From the NCBI GenBank assembly GCA_002469805.1, contig DKNW01000108.1:1-6667 (forward strand): DNA of 6,667 nt, in the 5' to 3' direction. Positions 1 to 5,848 of this stretch are shown here, piece by piece (within the stretch, counting starts at the first letter, position 1; each line of letters starts with the position of its first letter). The DNA is from Rhodobiaceae bacterium UBA7378 (GTDB lineage Bacteria; Pseudomonadota; Alphaproteobacteria; RS24). A model generated the notes under the pieces. The model did not search any database, had not been told where the DNA came from, and saw only the letters and a list, made by a program, of their open reading frames with translations. The translations under genes and the position numbers were made by a program.

Positions 1-69
1 GTTTTATGATCATCGTCTTCTGAGCAGCTTCGTGCACATAACGGGTTCGGGGTCACCGCCCAAACAGGT

Positions 70-98
70 TTGTCACAAAACTGTTACGTGACTGTTTT
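70..98 (+). promoter_or_regulatory. Pho-box-like array (putative PhoB operator) upstream of arsC-aqpS
   Basis: Three 7-base units, TTGTCAC (70-76), CTGTTAC (81-87) and CTGTTTT (92-98), are separated by exactly 4 bases each, giving an 11-base period. The known proteobacterial PHO box is two direct CTGTCAT-like heptamers with a 4-base spacer, usually AT-rich. The first two units with the AAAA spacer fit this well; the third is degenerate. The repeats point in the same direction as the downstream genes. Only 11 bases separate the last unit from the GTG start of arsC. If PhoB binds the first two units, a -10 element would fall near 96-102 and the transcript would be almost leaderless. PhoB control is inferred from the pattern only. 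Confidence 0.5.
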
Positions 99-109
99 AG
101 GTCAACGTC

Positions 110-544
110 GTGAAGAATATTCTATTTCTATGCACCGGCAATAGTTGCCGATCGGTTCTGGCAGAAGCCTATATGGGCGCGGCCGGCGCTGGCATGTGGC
201 AGGCATTTAGCGCTGGGTCAAGGCCAACCGGCGAGGTGCACCCTATGGCGCTGGCGACGTTGAAAGATTTAGCCCTGCCCCATGAAGGCTTCCGCTCGAA
301 ATCTTGGGACGAGTTTGCTGGTGATGCGGTGCCCGTTATGCATCAGATTGTAACTGTGTGCGACAACGCAGCTGGCGAGGCGTGTCCGGTTTGGCCCGGT
401 CATCCGGCCACCGCACATTGGCCGTTTCCTGATCCCGCCAAATTCCAAGGTAGCGACGAAGAGGTGCGGGCACATTTCCGCGAGGTCTTCGCCATGATTA
501 AAAAACGGCTCGATTTATTTCTCGCCAGCGAAGGCGGTGTTTGA
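110..544 (+). CDS. arsC: Arsenate reductase, low-molecular-weight phosphatase fold (ArsC type)
   Basis: Cytoplasmic enzyme of 144 residues that would reduce arsenate to arsenite. The protein opens with the phosphatase P-loop: C8-T-G-N-S-C-R14-S (CX5R). C84 and C92 lie in a segment reading VTVCDNAAGEACPVWPG and match the resolving cysteines of the thioredoxin-coupled family (Cys10/82/89 in the pI258 enzyme), though spaced one residue wider. HWPFPDPA places the likely catalytic acid at D108. Length is normal for the family. The GTG at 110 is the only usable start: in-frame stops lie at 89-91 and 98-100 and the P-loop begins seven residues in. A weak AGG precedes it at 99-101. The stop overlaps the start of the aquaporin gene, so the two are probably co-translated. 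A protein tyrosine phosphatase role is less likely because of the cysteine triad and the neighbour. No ArsR repressor gene is visible in the window. Confidence 0.88.
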   Translation: MKNILFLCTGNSCRSVLAEAYMGAAGAGMWQAFSAGSRPTGEVHPMALATLKDLALPHEGFRSKSWDEFAGDAVPVMHQIVTVCDNAAGEACPVWPGHPATAHWPFPDPAKFQGSDEEVRAHFREVFAMIKKRLDLFLASEGGV

Positions 545-1221
545 TGCGCGTGTTGCTGGCTGAAGCGCTGGGAACAATGCTGCTCGTCTGCACGGTTGTC
601 GGTTCGGGTATCATGGCGGCTGATCTGGCCGCTGGTAATGATGCTGTCGCTTTGCTTGGCAATACGATTGCTACCGGTGCGATTTTATATGTGCTGATCT
701 CTATATTAGGGCCGGTTTCGGGCGCGCATTTTAATCCGGCGGTTAGCCTTGTGTTTTTCACCCGCGGCGAGCTGACAGCCGGGCTATTGGGTCTCTATAT
801 TTTGGTTCAGTGCGTGGGTGGCGTTGCCGGTACCGCGCTGGCGCATGCCATGTTTGATATGGATTTGCTGGTTATGGGGTCGCGCCAACGTACGGGCGGT
901 CCGCAATGGCTGGCTGAAGCTGTGGCCACATTTGGGCTGGTGATGACTATTTTGGGCGGCATACGGCACCGGCCAGATAGCGTACCCGCGTTGGTCGGCT
1001 TGTATATTACGGCTGGTTACTGGTTCACGGCGTCTACGAGTTTTGCTAACCCTGCCGTTACGCTGGCCCGCAGTTTCACGGATAGTTTCTCCGGTATTCA
1101 ACCGCCCGATATGCCCGGCTTTGTGCTCGCGCAATGTGTCGGTGCGCTGGCGGCAGCGGCTCTCGCGCTGTGGTTGTTTCCGTCGACACGCGCAACAGAC
1201 CCTGGGACGGAAAACGGATAA
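544..1221 (+). CDS. aqpS: Aquaporin-family (MIP) channel, AqpS-like, probable arsenite exit channel
   Basis: Inner-membrane channel of 225 residues, normal length for the MIP superfamily. It shows the internal duplication of the family, with one NPA motif in each half: GAHFNPAV (NPA at 64-66) and FANPAV (NPA at 169-171), within a series of long hydrophobic segments. The residue after the second NPA is V172, where water and glycerol channels usually carry the arginine of the selectivity filter. To my recollection a valine there also occurs in the arsenite channel AqpS of Sinorhizobium meliloti, which sits in an ars operon beside arsC. ATG 544 is preferred over the in-frame TTG at 541 because it overlaps the arsC stop in a TGATG junction, with a GAAGG about 9 bases upstream. 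Together with ArsC it would form a reduce-and-release route for arsenate. Membership of the family is clear; the arsenite substrate is inferred from context and the filter residue. Confidence 0.85.
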   Translation: MRVLLAEALGTMLLVCTVVGSGIMAADLAAGNDAVALLGNTIATGAILYVLISILGPVSGAHFNPAVSLVFFTRGELTAGLLGLYILVQCVGGVAGTALAHAMFDMDLLVMGSRQRTGGPQWLAEAVATFGLVMTILGGIRHRPDSVPALVGLYITAGYWFTASTSFANPAVTLARSFTDSFSGIQPPDMPGFVLAQCVGALAAAALALWLFPSTRATDPGTENG

Positions 1222-1242
1222 CCTTTAGTCCTCCACCGCACT

Positions 1243-1268
1243 TGGCTTCATGCTGGCGCATGTGACCA
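1243..1268. repeat. Imperfect palindrome between the channel gene and the ATPase gene
   Basis: A perfect 5-base inverted repeat, CATGC (1249-1253) and GCATG (1258-1262), encloses TGGC. TGG (1243-1245) and CCA (1266-1268) extend the symmetry after three mostly unpaired positions. There is no T-run after it, so it is not a standard terminator. It could be an operator, a weak RNA hairpin, or chance. Confidence 0.25.
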
Positions 1269-1359
1269 CCAATTGTAAGAATTGACCCGTGTTTGGCGTC
1301 TGACTAAAGTCGGGCGGCAAAATGATGCGAGGGTTACGGGTTTGGGCGACAGCACTTCC

Positions 1360-2475
1360 ATGGGCGTTTTAGCAACGCAGTATCAGGGCCTCATCGACGC
1401 ACAGGCCGTTGATGACGACCCGGCCCAGCGTGCGGCGCTGGCGCAGTTGGACGTTTTGTTTGACGCGCTGAACATTTATGCGCACCCGAAAGGACTGGAA
1501 AAAATCGGGCGACGGATCGGATTGACGAACGCCGACGTGCCGCGCGGGATCTACCTGCATGGCGGGGTTGGGCGCGGCAAGTCAATGCTGATGGATTTAT
1601 TTTTTGATCATATGAACGTAGCAAAAAAGCGGCGCGTTCATTTCCATGCCTTTATGCAGGAAACGCATGCGCGTATTCACCATGTGCGCCAAACGAGTGC
1701 GCAATCTGGCGACCCGATGCCACGCATTGCGCGCGATATTGCAGCTGAGGCGACATTGCTTTGTTTTGACGAGTTTCAGGTGAAGGATATCGCTGATGCA
1801 TCTATTCTGGGTCGCCTATTCACCTTGCTGTTCGAACGCGGCGTTGTCATGGTCGCCACCTCTAACCGCCCGCCGGATGATTTATATAAAGGTGGCCTGA
1901 ACCGACATCGTTTCATGCCATTTATCGATCTGTTAAAATCACGGACACAAATTGTGGAACTAAAGGCCGCGCGGGATTACCGGTTGGCGTGTTTGCAGGC
2001 ACACCCGATTTGGTTCAGCCCTTGCGGGCCGCGCGCGCGCGCTGATCTGGATGCTCGCTTCGATGAATTGACAGCCCGCGTGGCACCAACGCCGGTAACG
2101 CTCGACCTCAATGGTCGTGATTTGCCCGTGCCGCGCGCGGTTGGCGGGATAGCGCGGTTGAGTTTTGACGATTTATGCGTGGCGGCCAGAGGCGCGGCAG
2201 ATTATCTGGCCCTAGCGCAGCATTTCCATACACTGTTTATTGACAACATCCCCCGCTTGCGCCCCGACAAGCGTAATGAGGCGGTGCGTTTTGTGACACT
2301 GATTGATGCGCTGTACGAACATAAGGTCAAACTCGTTGCTTCGGCGGATGGTGAGCCTAACGACCTCTATCCAGCGGGCGATGGCGCGTTTGAATTTGAG
2401 CGTACCGTGTCCAGATTGATGGAAATGCGCGCGCAAAATTATCTGGCTCTTCCGCATTTAGGGCGGAGCGATTAG
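1360..2475 (+). CDS. zapE: AFG1/ZapE family P-loop ATPase
   Basis: Protein of 371 residues from ATG 1360, within the usual size range. It has the AFG1 ATPase layout: an N-terminal Y-x-x-L stretch, Walker A GGVGRGKS (68-75), a histidine-rich FHAFM segment, Walker B LLCFDEFQ (133-140), sensor-1-like VATSNRPP (165-172), and the conserved C-terminal FERTVSRLMEM. In E. coli the homologue ZapE associates with the division ring and FtsZ; in mitochondria Afg1/LACE1 takes part in turnover of respiratory-chain subunits. It is a soluble, probably membrane-associated ATPase. An in-frame TTG at 1282 would add 26 residues, but the added part has no family similarity that I recognise and neither start has a convincing Shine-Dalgarno; homologues typically begin close to the Y-x-x-L stretch, which favours 1360. 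The gene lies 88 bases upstream of mdh, an arrangement common in alphaproteobacteria. Family assignment is secure; the cellular role here is not. Confidence 0.87.
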   Translation: MGVLATQYQGLIDAQAVDDDPAQRAALAQLDVLFDALNIYAHPKGLEKIGRRIGLTNADVPRGIYLHGGVGRGKSMLMDLFFDHMNVAKKRRVHFHAFMQETHARIHHVRQTSAQSGDPMPRIARDIAAEATLLCFDEFQVKDIADASILGRLFTLLFERGVVMVATSNRPPDDLYKGGLNRHRFMPFIDLLKSRTQIVELKAARDYRLACLQAHPIWFSPCGPRARADLDARFDELTARVAPTPVTLDLNGRDLPVPRAVGGIARLSFDDLCVAARGAADYLALAQHFHTLFIDNIPRLRPDKRNEAVRFVTLIDALYEHKVKLVASADGEPNDLYPAGDGAFEFERTVSRLMEMRAQNYLALPHLGRSD

Positions 2476-2563
2476 TGTCTAGGGGCTTGTGTTCGGGCGC
2501 ATTTCACGCTACTTCGCAACAGAATTTCCGGCTTGATGCCACAACATTTGGAGAAAGTTAACT

Positions 2564-3526
2564 ATGGCTCGTAAAAAAATTGCACTTATCGGCGGCGGAC
2601 AAATTGGCGGTACGCTGGCGCATCTGGCTGGTTTGAAGGAATTGGGCGATATCGTCATTTTTGATATTGTTGAAGGTATCCCGCAAGGCAAGGCACTTGA
2701 TCTGGCGCAAAGTTCACCGGTTAGCGGCTTTGATGCTGATCTGAAGGGCACAAAATCTTATGCCGCCATCAAGGGCGCTGATGTTGTGATCGTGACTGCA
2801 GGGGTGCCGCGCAAGCCCGGTATGAGCCGCGATGACTTGATCGAGATCAATTTAAAGGTCATGCGCCAGGTCGGTGATGGCATTAAAAAATACGCGCCGA
2901 AAGCGTTTGTCATATGCATCACCAACCCACTCGATGCGATGGTTTGGGCGCTGCAGAAATCATCTGGCCTGCCGAAAAACAAAGTCGTGGGTATGGCCGG
3001 CGTTCTGGACGCGGCGCGGTTTCGCTACTTCCTCGCCGAAGAATTTAATGTTTCGGTGCGCGATGTGACGGCGTTTGTCCTAGGCGGGCATGGCGACACC
3101 ATGGTGCCATCCGTGCGTTATTCCACGGTGGCTGGTATTCCGCTGCCGGATTTGGTGAAGATGAAATGGACAACGCAAAAGCGCATTGACGAAATTGTTC
3201 AGCGCACGCGCGACGGCGGTGCTGAAATTGTCGGCCTGCTGAAAACTGGCTCGGCGTTTTATGCACCTGCCGCTTCCGCGATCGAAATGGCAGAAGCCTA
3301 TTTGAAAGACCAAAAACGCGTGCTGCCCTGTGCGGCGCATCTGAACGGTGAATATGGTCAGAAAAACATCTATGTCGGCGTGCCGGTTGTTATCGGTGCC
3401 AAGGGCGTTGAGCGCGTCGTCGAGATCAAGCTCGATGCCAAGGAACGCGCTGGATTCCGCAATTCGGTGAAAGCCGTTCAAGGCTTGCTTGATGCCTGCC
3501 GGAAAATCGATCCGAAACTGAAATAA
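2564..3526 (+). CDS. mdh: Malate dehydrogenase (NAD-dependent, LDH-like type)
   Basis: Cytoplasmic enzyme of 320 residues that oxidises malate to oxaloacetate with NAD in the TCA cycle. The Rossmann dinucleotide loop is GGGQIGG (10-16) and D34 at the end of the second strand favours NAD over NADP. Substrate-binding and catalytic residues are all present: R83 and R89 in VPRKPGMSR, N121 in ITNPLDAM, D149 and R152 in the VLDAARF segment, and the proton-acceptor H176 in GGHGDTMVP. An arginine at 83 rather than glutamine supports malate over lactate dehydrogenase activity. The length and sequence fit the LDH-like group usual in alphaproteobacteria rather than the E. coli type. ATG 2564 is preceded by GGAG at 2550-2553, 10 bases upstream. 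It is followed by a 196-base gap before sucC, so mdh may be partly uncoupled from the suc genes. Confidence 0.97.
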   Translation: MARKKIALIGGGQIGGTLAHLAGLKELGDIVIFDIVEGIPQGKALDLAQSSPVSGFDADLKGTKSYAAIKGADVVIVTAGVPRKPGMSRDDLIEINLKVMRQVGDGIKKYAPKAFVICITNPLDAMVWALQKSSGLPKNKVVGMAGVLDAARFRYFLAEEFNVSVRDVTAFVLGGHGDTMVPSVRYSTVAGIPLPDLVKMKWTTQKRIDEIVQRTRDGGAEIVGLLKTGSAFYAPAASAIEMAEAYLKDQKRVLPCAAHLNGEYGQKNIYVGVPVVIGAKGVERVVEIKLDAKERAGFRNSVKAVQGLLDACRKIDPKLK

Positions 3527-3539
3527 ACAATCGCCTTCC

Positions 3540-3585
3540 AAATGTGCCCAATAGGGTTCCAGATTGGATTTGGAGAGACATTTTT
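3540..3585 (+). other. Possible structured RNA segment in the mdh-sucC gap
   Basis: AAATGT (3540-3545) can pair with ACATTT (3578-3583). This outer stem would enclose two small hairpins: CCC-AATA-GGG (3547-3556), and TCCA (3558-3561) with TGGA (3571-3574). A run of five T (3581-3585) overlaps the closing strand. It may be the 3' end structure of mdh mRNA or part of a sucC leader. It matches no RNA family that I can recognise, and the pairs are short. Confidence 0.25.
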
Positions 3586-3604
3586 CGAGGCTAGGACAAG
3601 GTTT

Positions 3605-3632
3605 GCTCGCCATTTGCACGAGCGGGTTTTTT
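3605..3632 (+). terminator. Weak intrinsic-terminator-like hairpin between mdh and sucC
   Basis: GCTCG (3605-3609) can pair with CGAGC (3619-3623) around a 9-base loop, followed by GGG and six T (3627-3632). Wobble pairs between TTT (3602-3604) and the GGG could lengthen the stem. The stem is short and the T-run starts three bases after its strong part, so termination may be partial. This would lower read-through from mdh into sucC, leaving room for a separate sucC promoter in the remaining 90 bases. Confidence 0.4.
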
Positions 3633-3722
3633 GACGCGCATCGGCTTCTGTTTTTGGGTTGAGAAGCTGTTATCGCTGGTCTAGGCTTGCGACCTATCCG
3701 TACCGTTCTGTGAGGGGTTTTC

Positions 3723-4892
3723 ATGAACATTCACGAGTATCAGGCCAAGCAAGTTCTTGGGGCCTATCAAGTGCCCGTTCCGCGAGGACATGTGGCATTC
3801 ACACCAGATGAAGCGGTTAAAGCCGCAGAAGAGCTTGGCGGACCCGTATGGGTCGTTAAAGCTCAGATTCATGCCGGCGGTCGCGGCAAGGGTGGTGGTG
3901 TAAAGGTTGTCAAATCGCTGGATGAGGTGCGCGCCGAGGCGACCCGTATGCTGGGCATGACATTGATCACGCACCAAACCGGACCGGAAGGGCGCGAGGT
4001 AGGCCGCATCTATGTTGAAGACGGCTCGGATATTGCACGCGAACTATACCTCTCGGCTCTGGTCGACCGCGCGACTTCGCGTGTATCGTTCATCGCCTCG
4101 ACAGAAGGCGGCATGGACATTGAAGAGGTTGCGGCTCAGACGCCGGAAAAAATTCTGACTATTGATGTCGACCCGGCGGGCGGTATTTCAGGCCATCATG
4201 GACGCCAGATTGCTTTTGCGCTGGGGCTTGAAGGCGATCAGGTGAAGCAGGCTACAACACTCATCGCCAATTTATATCGCGCATTTGTTGATAAAGACAT
4301 GTCGCTTCTCGAAATCAACCCGCTGGTCGTGACCGGCGCTGGTGATCTGATTTGTCTGGACGCGAAAGTTAATTTCGACAGCAACGCGCTCTACCGTCAC
4401 AAAGACATTATGGAATTGCGCGATCTGGACGAAGAAGATCCAGCGGAAGTGAAGGCTTCCGAGTTCGACCTGAGCTATATCAAGTTGGATGGTACGATCG
4501 GCTGCATGGTCAACGGTGCTGGCTTGGCGATGGCGACTATGGACATTATCAAGCTGTATGGTGCCGAGCCTGCGAATTTCCTTGATGTCGGCGGCGGTGC
4601 CACAAAAGAAAAAGTGACCGAAGCGTTCAAGATCATCATGTCGGACGATAATGTTGAAGGCATTCTCGTCAATATTTTTGGTGGCATTATGCGCTGCGAC
4701 GTGATTGCCGAGGGGGTGGTCGCTGCGGCGCGCGAAACCCAGCTGGCTGTGCCGCTTGTGGTGCGTTTGGCCGGCACGAATGTCGAGTTGGGCCAGAAAA
4801 TCCTTTCCGAAAGCGGCCTAACCATCATACCTGCTGATGATTTGGATGATGCGGCTGAAAAAATTGTTGCTGCTGTTAAGGAGGCGTCGTGA
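3723..4892 (+). CDS. sucC: Succinate-CoA ligase, beta subunit
   Basis: Cytoplasmic subunit of 389 residues (388 in E. coli) of the enzyme that converts succinyl-CoA, nucleoside diphosphate and phosphate to succinate, CoA and nucleoside triphosphate. The N-terminal ATP-grasp region begins MNIHEYQAKQ and carries the nucleotide-binding K46 and the G53-R54-G55 loop in HAGGRGKGGG. The metal ligands N199 (EINPLV) and D213 (CLDAKVNFD) fall at the same numbers as in the E. coli protein. The C-terminal CoA-ligase half shows FLDVGGGA (287-294), NIFGGIMRCD (317-326) and RLAGTNVE. ATG 3723 has a strong GAGGGG at 3712-3717. The stop overlaps the first base of the sucD start, as expected for subunits made in equal amounts. 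The sequence does not settle ATP versus GTP preference. Confidence 0.98.
   Translation: MNIHEYQAKQVLGAYQVPVPRGHVAFTPDEAVKAAEELGGPVWVVKAQIHAGGRGKGGGVKVVKSLDEVRAEATRMLGMTLITHQTGPEGREVGRIYVEDGSDIARELYLSALVDRATSRVSFIASTEGGMDIEEVAAQTPEKILTIDVDPAGGISGHHGRQIAFALGLEGDQVKQATTLIANLYRAFVDKDMSLLEINPLVVTGAGDLICLDAKVNFDSNALYRHKDIMELRDLDEEDPAEVKASEFDLSYIKLDGTIGCMVNGAGLAMATMDIIKLYGAEPANFLDVGGGATKEKVTEAFKIIMSDDNVEGILVNIFGGIMRCDVIAEGVVAAARETQLAVPLVVRLAGTNVELGQKILSESGLTIIPADDLDDAAEKIVAAVKEAS
4878..4884 (+). promoter_or_regulatory. sucD ribosome binding site inside the end of sucC
   Basis: AAGGAGG is a near-perfect Shine-Dalgarno, 7 bases before ATG 4892. It lies within the last codons of sucC and decides the sucD start in favour of 4892 over the in-frame GTG at 4889, which would be only 4 bases away. 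Confidence 0.8.
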
Positions 4893-5767
4893 TGTCGGTG
4901 TTGATCAACAAAGATACCAAGGTAATCTGTCAGGGCTTTACCGGATCGCAAGGCACGTTTCACTCCGAACAGGCAGTGGCTTATGGCACCAAGCTGGTTG
5001 GTGGGGTAACGCCCGGGCGAGGCGGCGAAACTCATCTGGACCTGCCAGTTTTTGACACGGTTGGTGATGCGGTAACTGCAACTGGCGCAACGGCTAGTGC
5101 GATTTACGTGCCGCCACCCTTCGCAGCAGATGCTATTTTGGAGGCTATTGATGCCGGTATCGAACTGGCGGTCTGCATTACCGAGGGTATTCCGGTCACC
5201 GATATGATCCGCGTGAAACGTGCTTTACAAGGCTCAAATACGCGTCTCGTCGGGCCAAACTGCCCAGGCGTCATCACGCCTGGCGAGTGCAAAATTGGCA
5301 TCATGCCGGGCCATATTCATAATCGCGGCTCTGTCGGCATCGTGTCGCGCTCGGGCACGCTGACCTACGAAGCCGTGGCGCAAACCACTGCGGCGGGCCT
5401 CGGTCAGTCGACCTGTATTGGTATTGGCGGCGACCCGGTTAATGGCACAAACTTCATTGATTGCCTTGATATGTTCCTAGGCGATGACGAGACGCAATCG
5501 ATCATCATGATCGGGGAAATTGGCGGCTCTGCAGAGGAAGAAGCAGCAGAGTTCTTGAAGGCCTCAAGTGTTAAAAAGCCTGTCGTCGGTTTCATCGCGG
5601 GCGTCACCGCACCGCCAGGACGTCGGATGGGCCATGCGGGTGCGATTATCGCTGGCGGCAAGGGCGGCGCTGAAGACAAGATGGACGCCATGCGTTCGGC
5701 AGGCATTACGGTTTCACCCTCGCCAGCCGCTTTGGGCAAAACCCTTGTAGAGGTTTTGAACGGCTAG
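4892..5767 (+). CDS. sucD: Succinate-CoA ligase, alpha subunit
   Basis: Partner of SucC, 291 residues (289 in E. coli). The N-terminal CoA-binding Rossmann domain contains ICQGFTGSQGTFHSEQA (12-28), including the GFTGSQG loop. The central GPNCPGVITPGECKIG (121-136) and VSRSGTLTYE (151-160) are family hallmarks. The histidine that is phosphorylated during catalysis is H248 in RRMGHAGAI, matching E. coli H246. The glutamate-rich GEIGGSAEEEAA (208-219) is intact. ATG 4892 gives the start MSVLINKDTK, which aligns with E. coli MSILIDKNTK and agrees with the ribosome binding site. The one-base overlap with sucC indicates translational coupling. sucA follows after 81 bases. No residue looks abnormal. 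Confidence 0.98.
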   Translation: MSVLINKDTKVICQGFTGSQGTFHSEQAVAYGTKLVGGVTPGRGGETHLDLPVFDTVGDAVTATGATASAIYVPPPFAADAILEAIDAGIELAVCITEGIPVTDMIRVKRALQGSNTRLVGPNCPGVITPGECKIGIMPGHIHNRGSVGIVSRSGTLTYEAVAQTTAAGLGQSTCIGIGGDPVNGTNFIDCLDMFLGDDETQSIIMIGEIGGSAEEEAAEFLKASSVKKPVVGFIAGVTAPPGRRMGHAGAIIAGGKGGAEDKMDAMRSAGITVSPSPAALGKTLVEVLNG

Positions 5768-5815
5768 GTATTTTTACCGATTAAGATTGCTGTTCGGCGT
5801 TTATTTCGTCTAAGG

Positions 5816-5837
5816 TGTTGTCATTAGTGAGACAAAT
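5816..5837 (+). repeat. Small stem-loop just before the sucA ribosome binding site
   Basis: TTGTC (5818-5822) pairs with GACAA (5831-5835) around an 8-base loop; one wobble and one T-A pair extend it to 5816/5837. It ends next to the sucA Shine-Dalgarno AGGGG (5838-5842). It has no T-run after it, so it is not an intrinsic terminator. It might influence sucA translation or mRNA stability, or be chance. Confidence 0.25.
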
Positions 5838-5848
5838 AGGGGTAAGTT

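Noticed and set aside
1..13. Possible start of a divergent - strand gene (ATG at 13-11 reading MIIK)
   Set aside because: Only four codons are in the window and no clear ribosome binding site is seen.
2..91. Open stretch before the first gene, ending in TGA at 89-91, as the tail of an upstream gene
   Set aside because: Its translation shows no recognisable motif and the end overlaps the Pho-box-like repeats; a short frame ending at 21-23 is equally possible, so no upstream gene is called.
2487..2515. TTGTGT and TACTTC with 17-base spacing as a promoter for mdh
   Set aside because: Each hexamer matches the sigma-70 consensus poorly, no better than chance in an 88-base gap.
3080..3730. A 216-codon open frame on the - strand opposite mdh and the following gap
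   Set aside because: It lies mostly antisense to the clearly conserved mdh, has no recognisable domain, and is best explained as a shadow of codon bias.
4475..5035. A 186-codon open frame on the - strand across the sucC-sucD junction
   Set aside because: Both + strand genes are unmistakable over its whole length and the translated product resembles no known family.
5818..5824. TTGTCAT heptamer before sucA as a second Pho box
   Set aside because: There is only one unit; the base 11 positions later does not begin a second CTGTCAT-like repeat.
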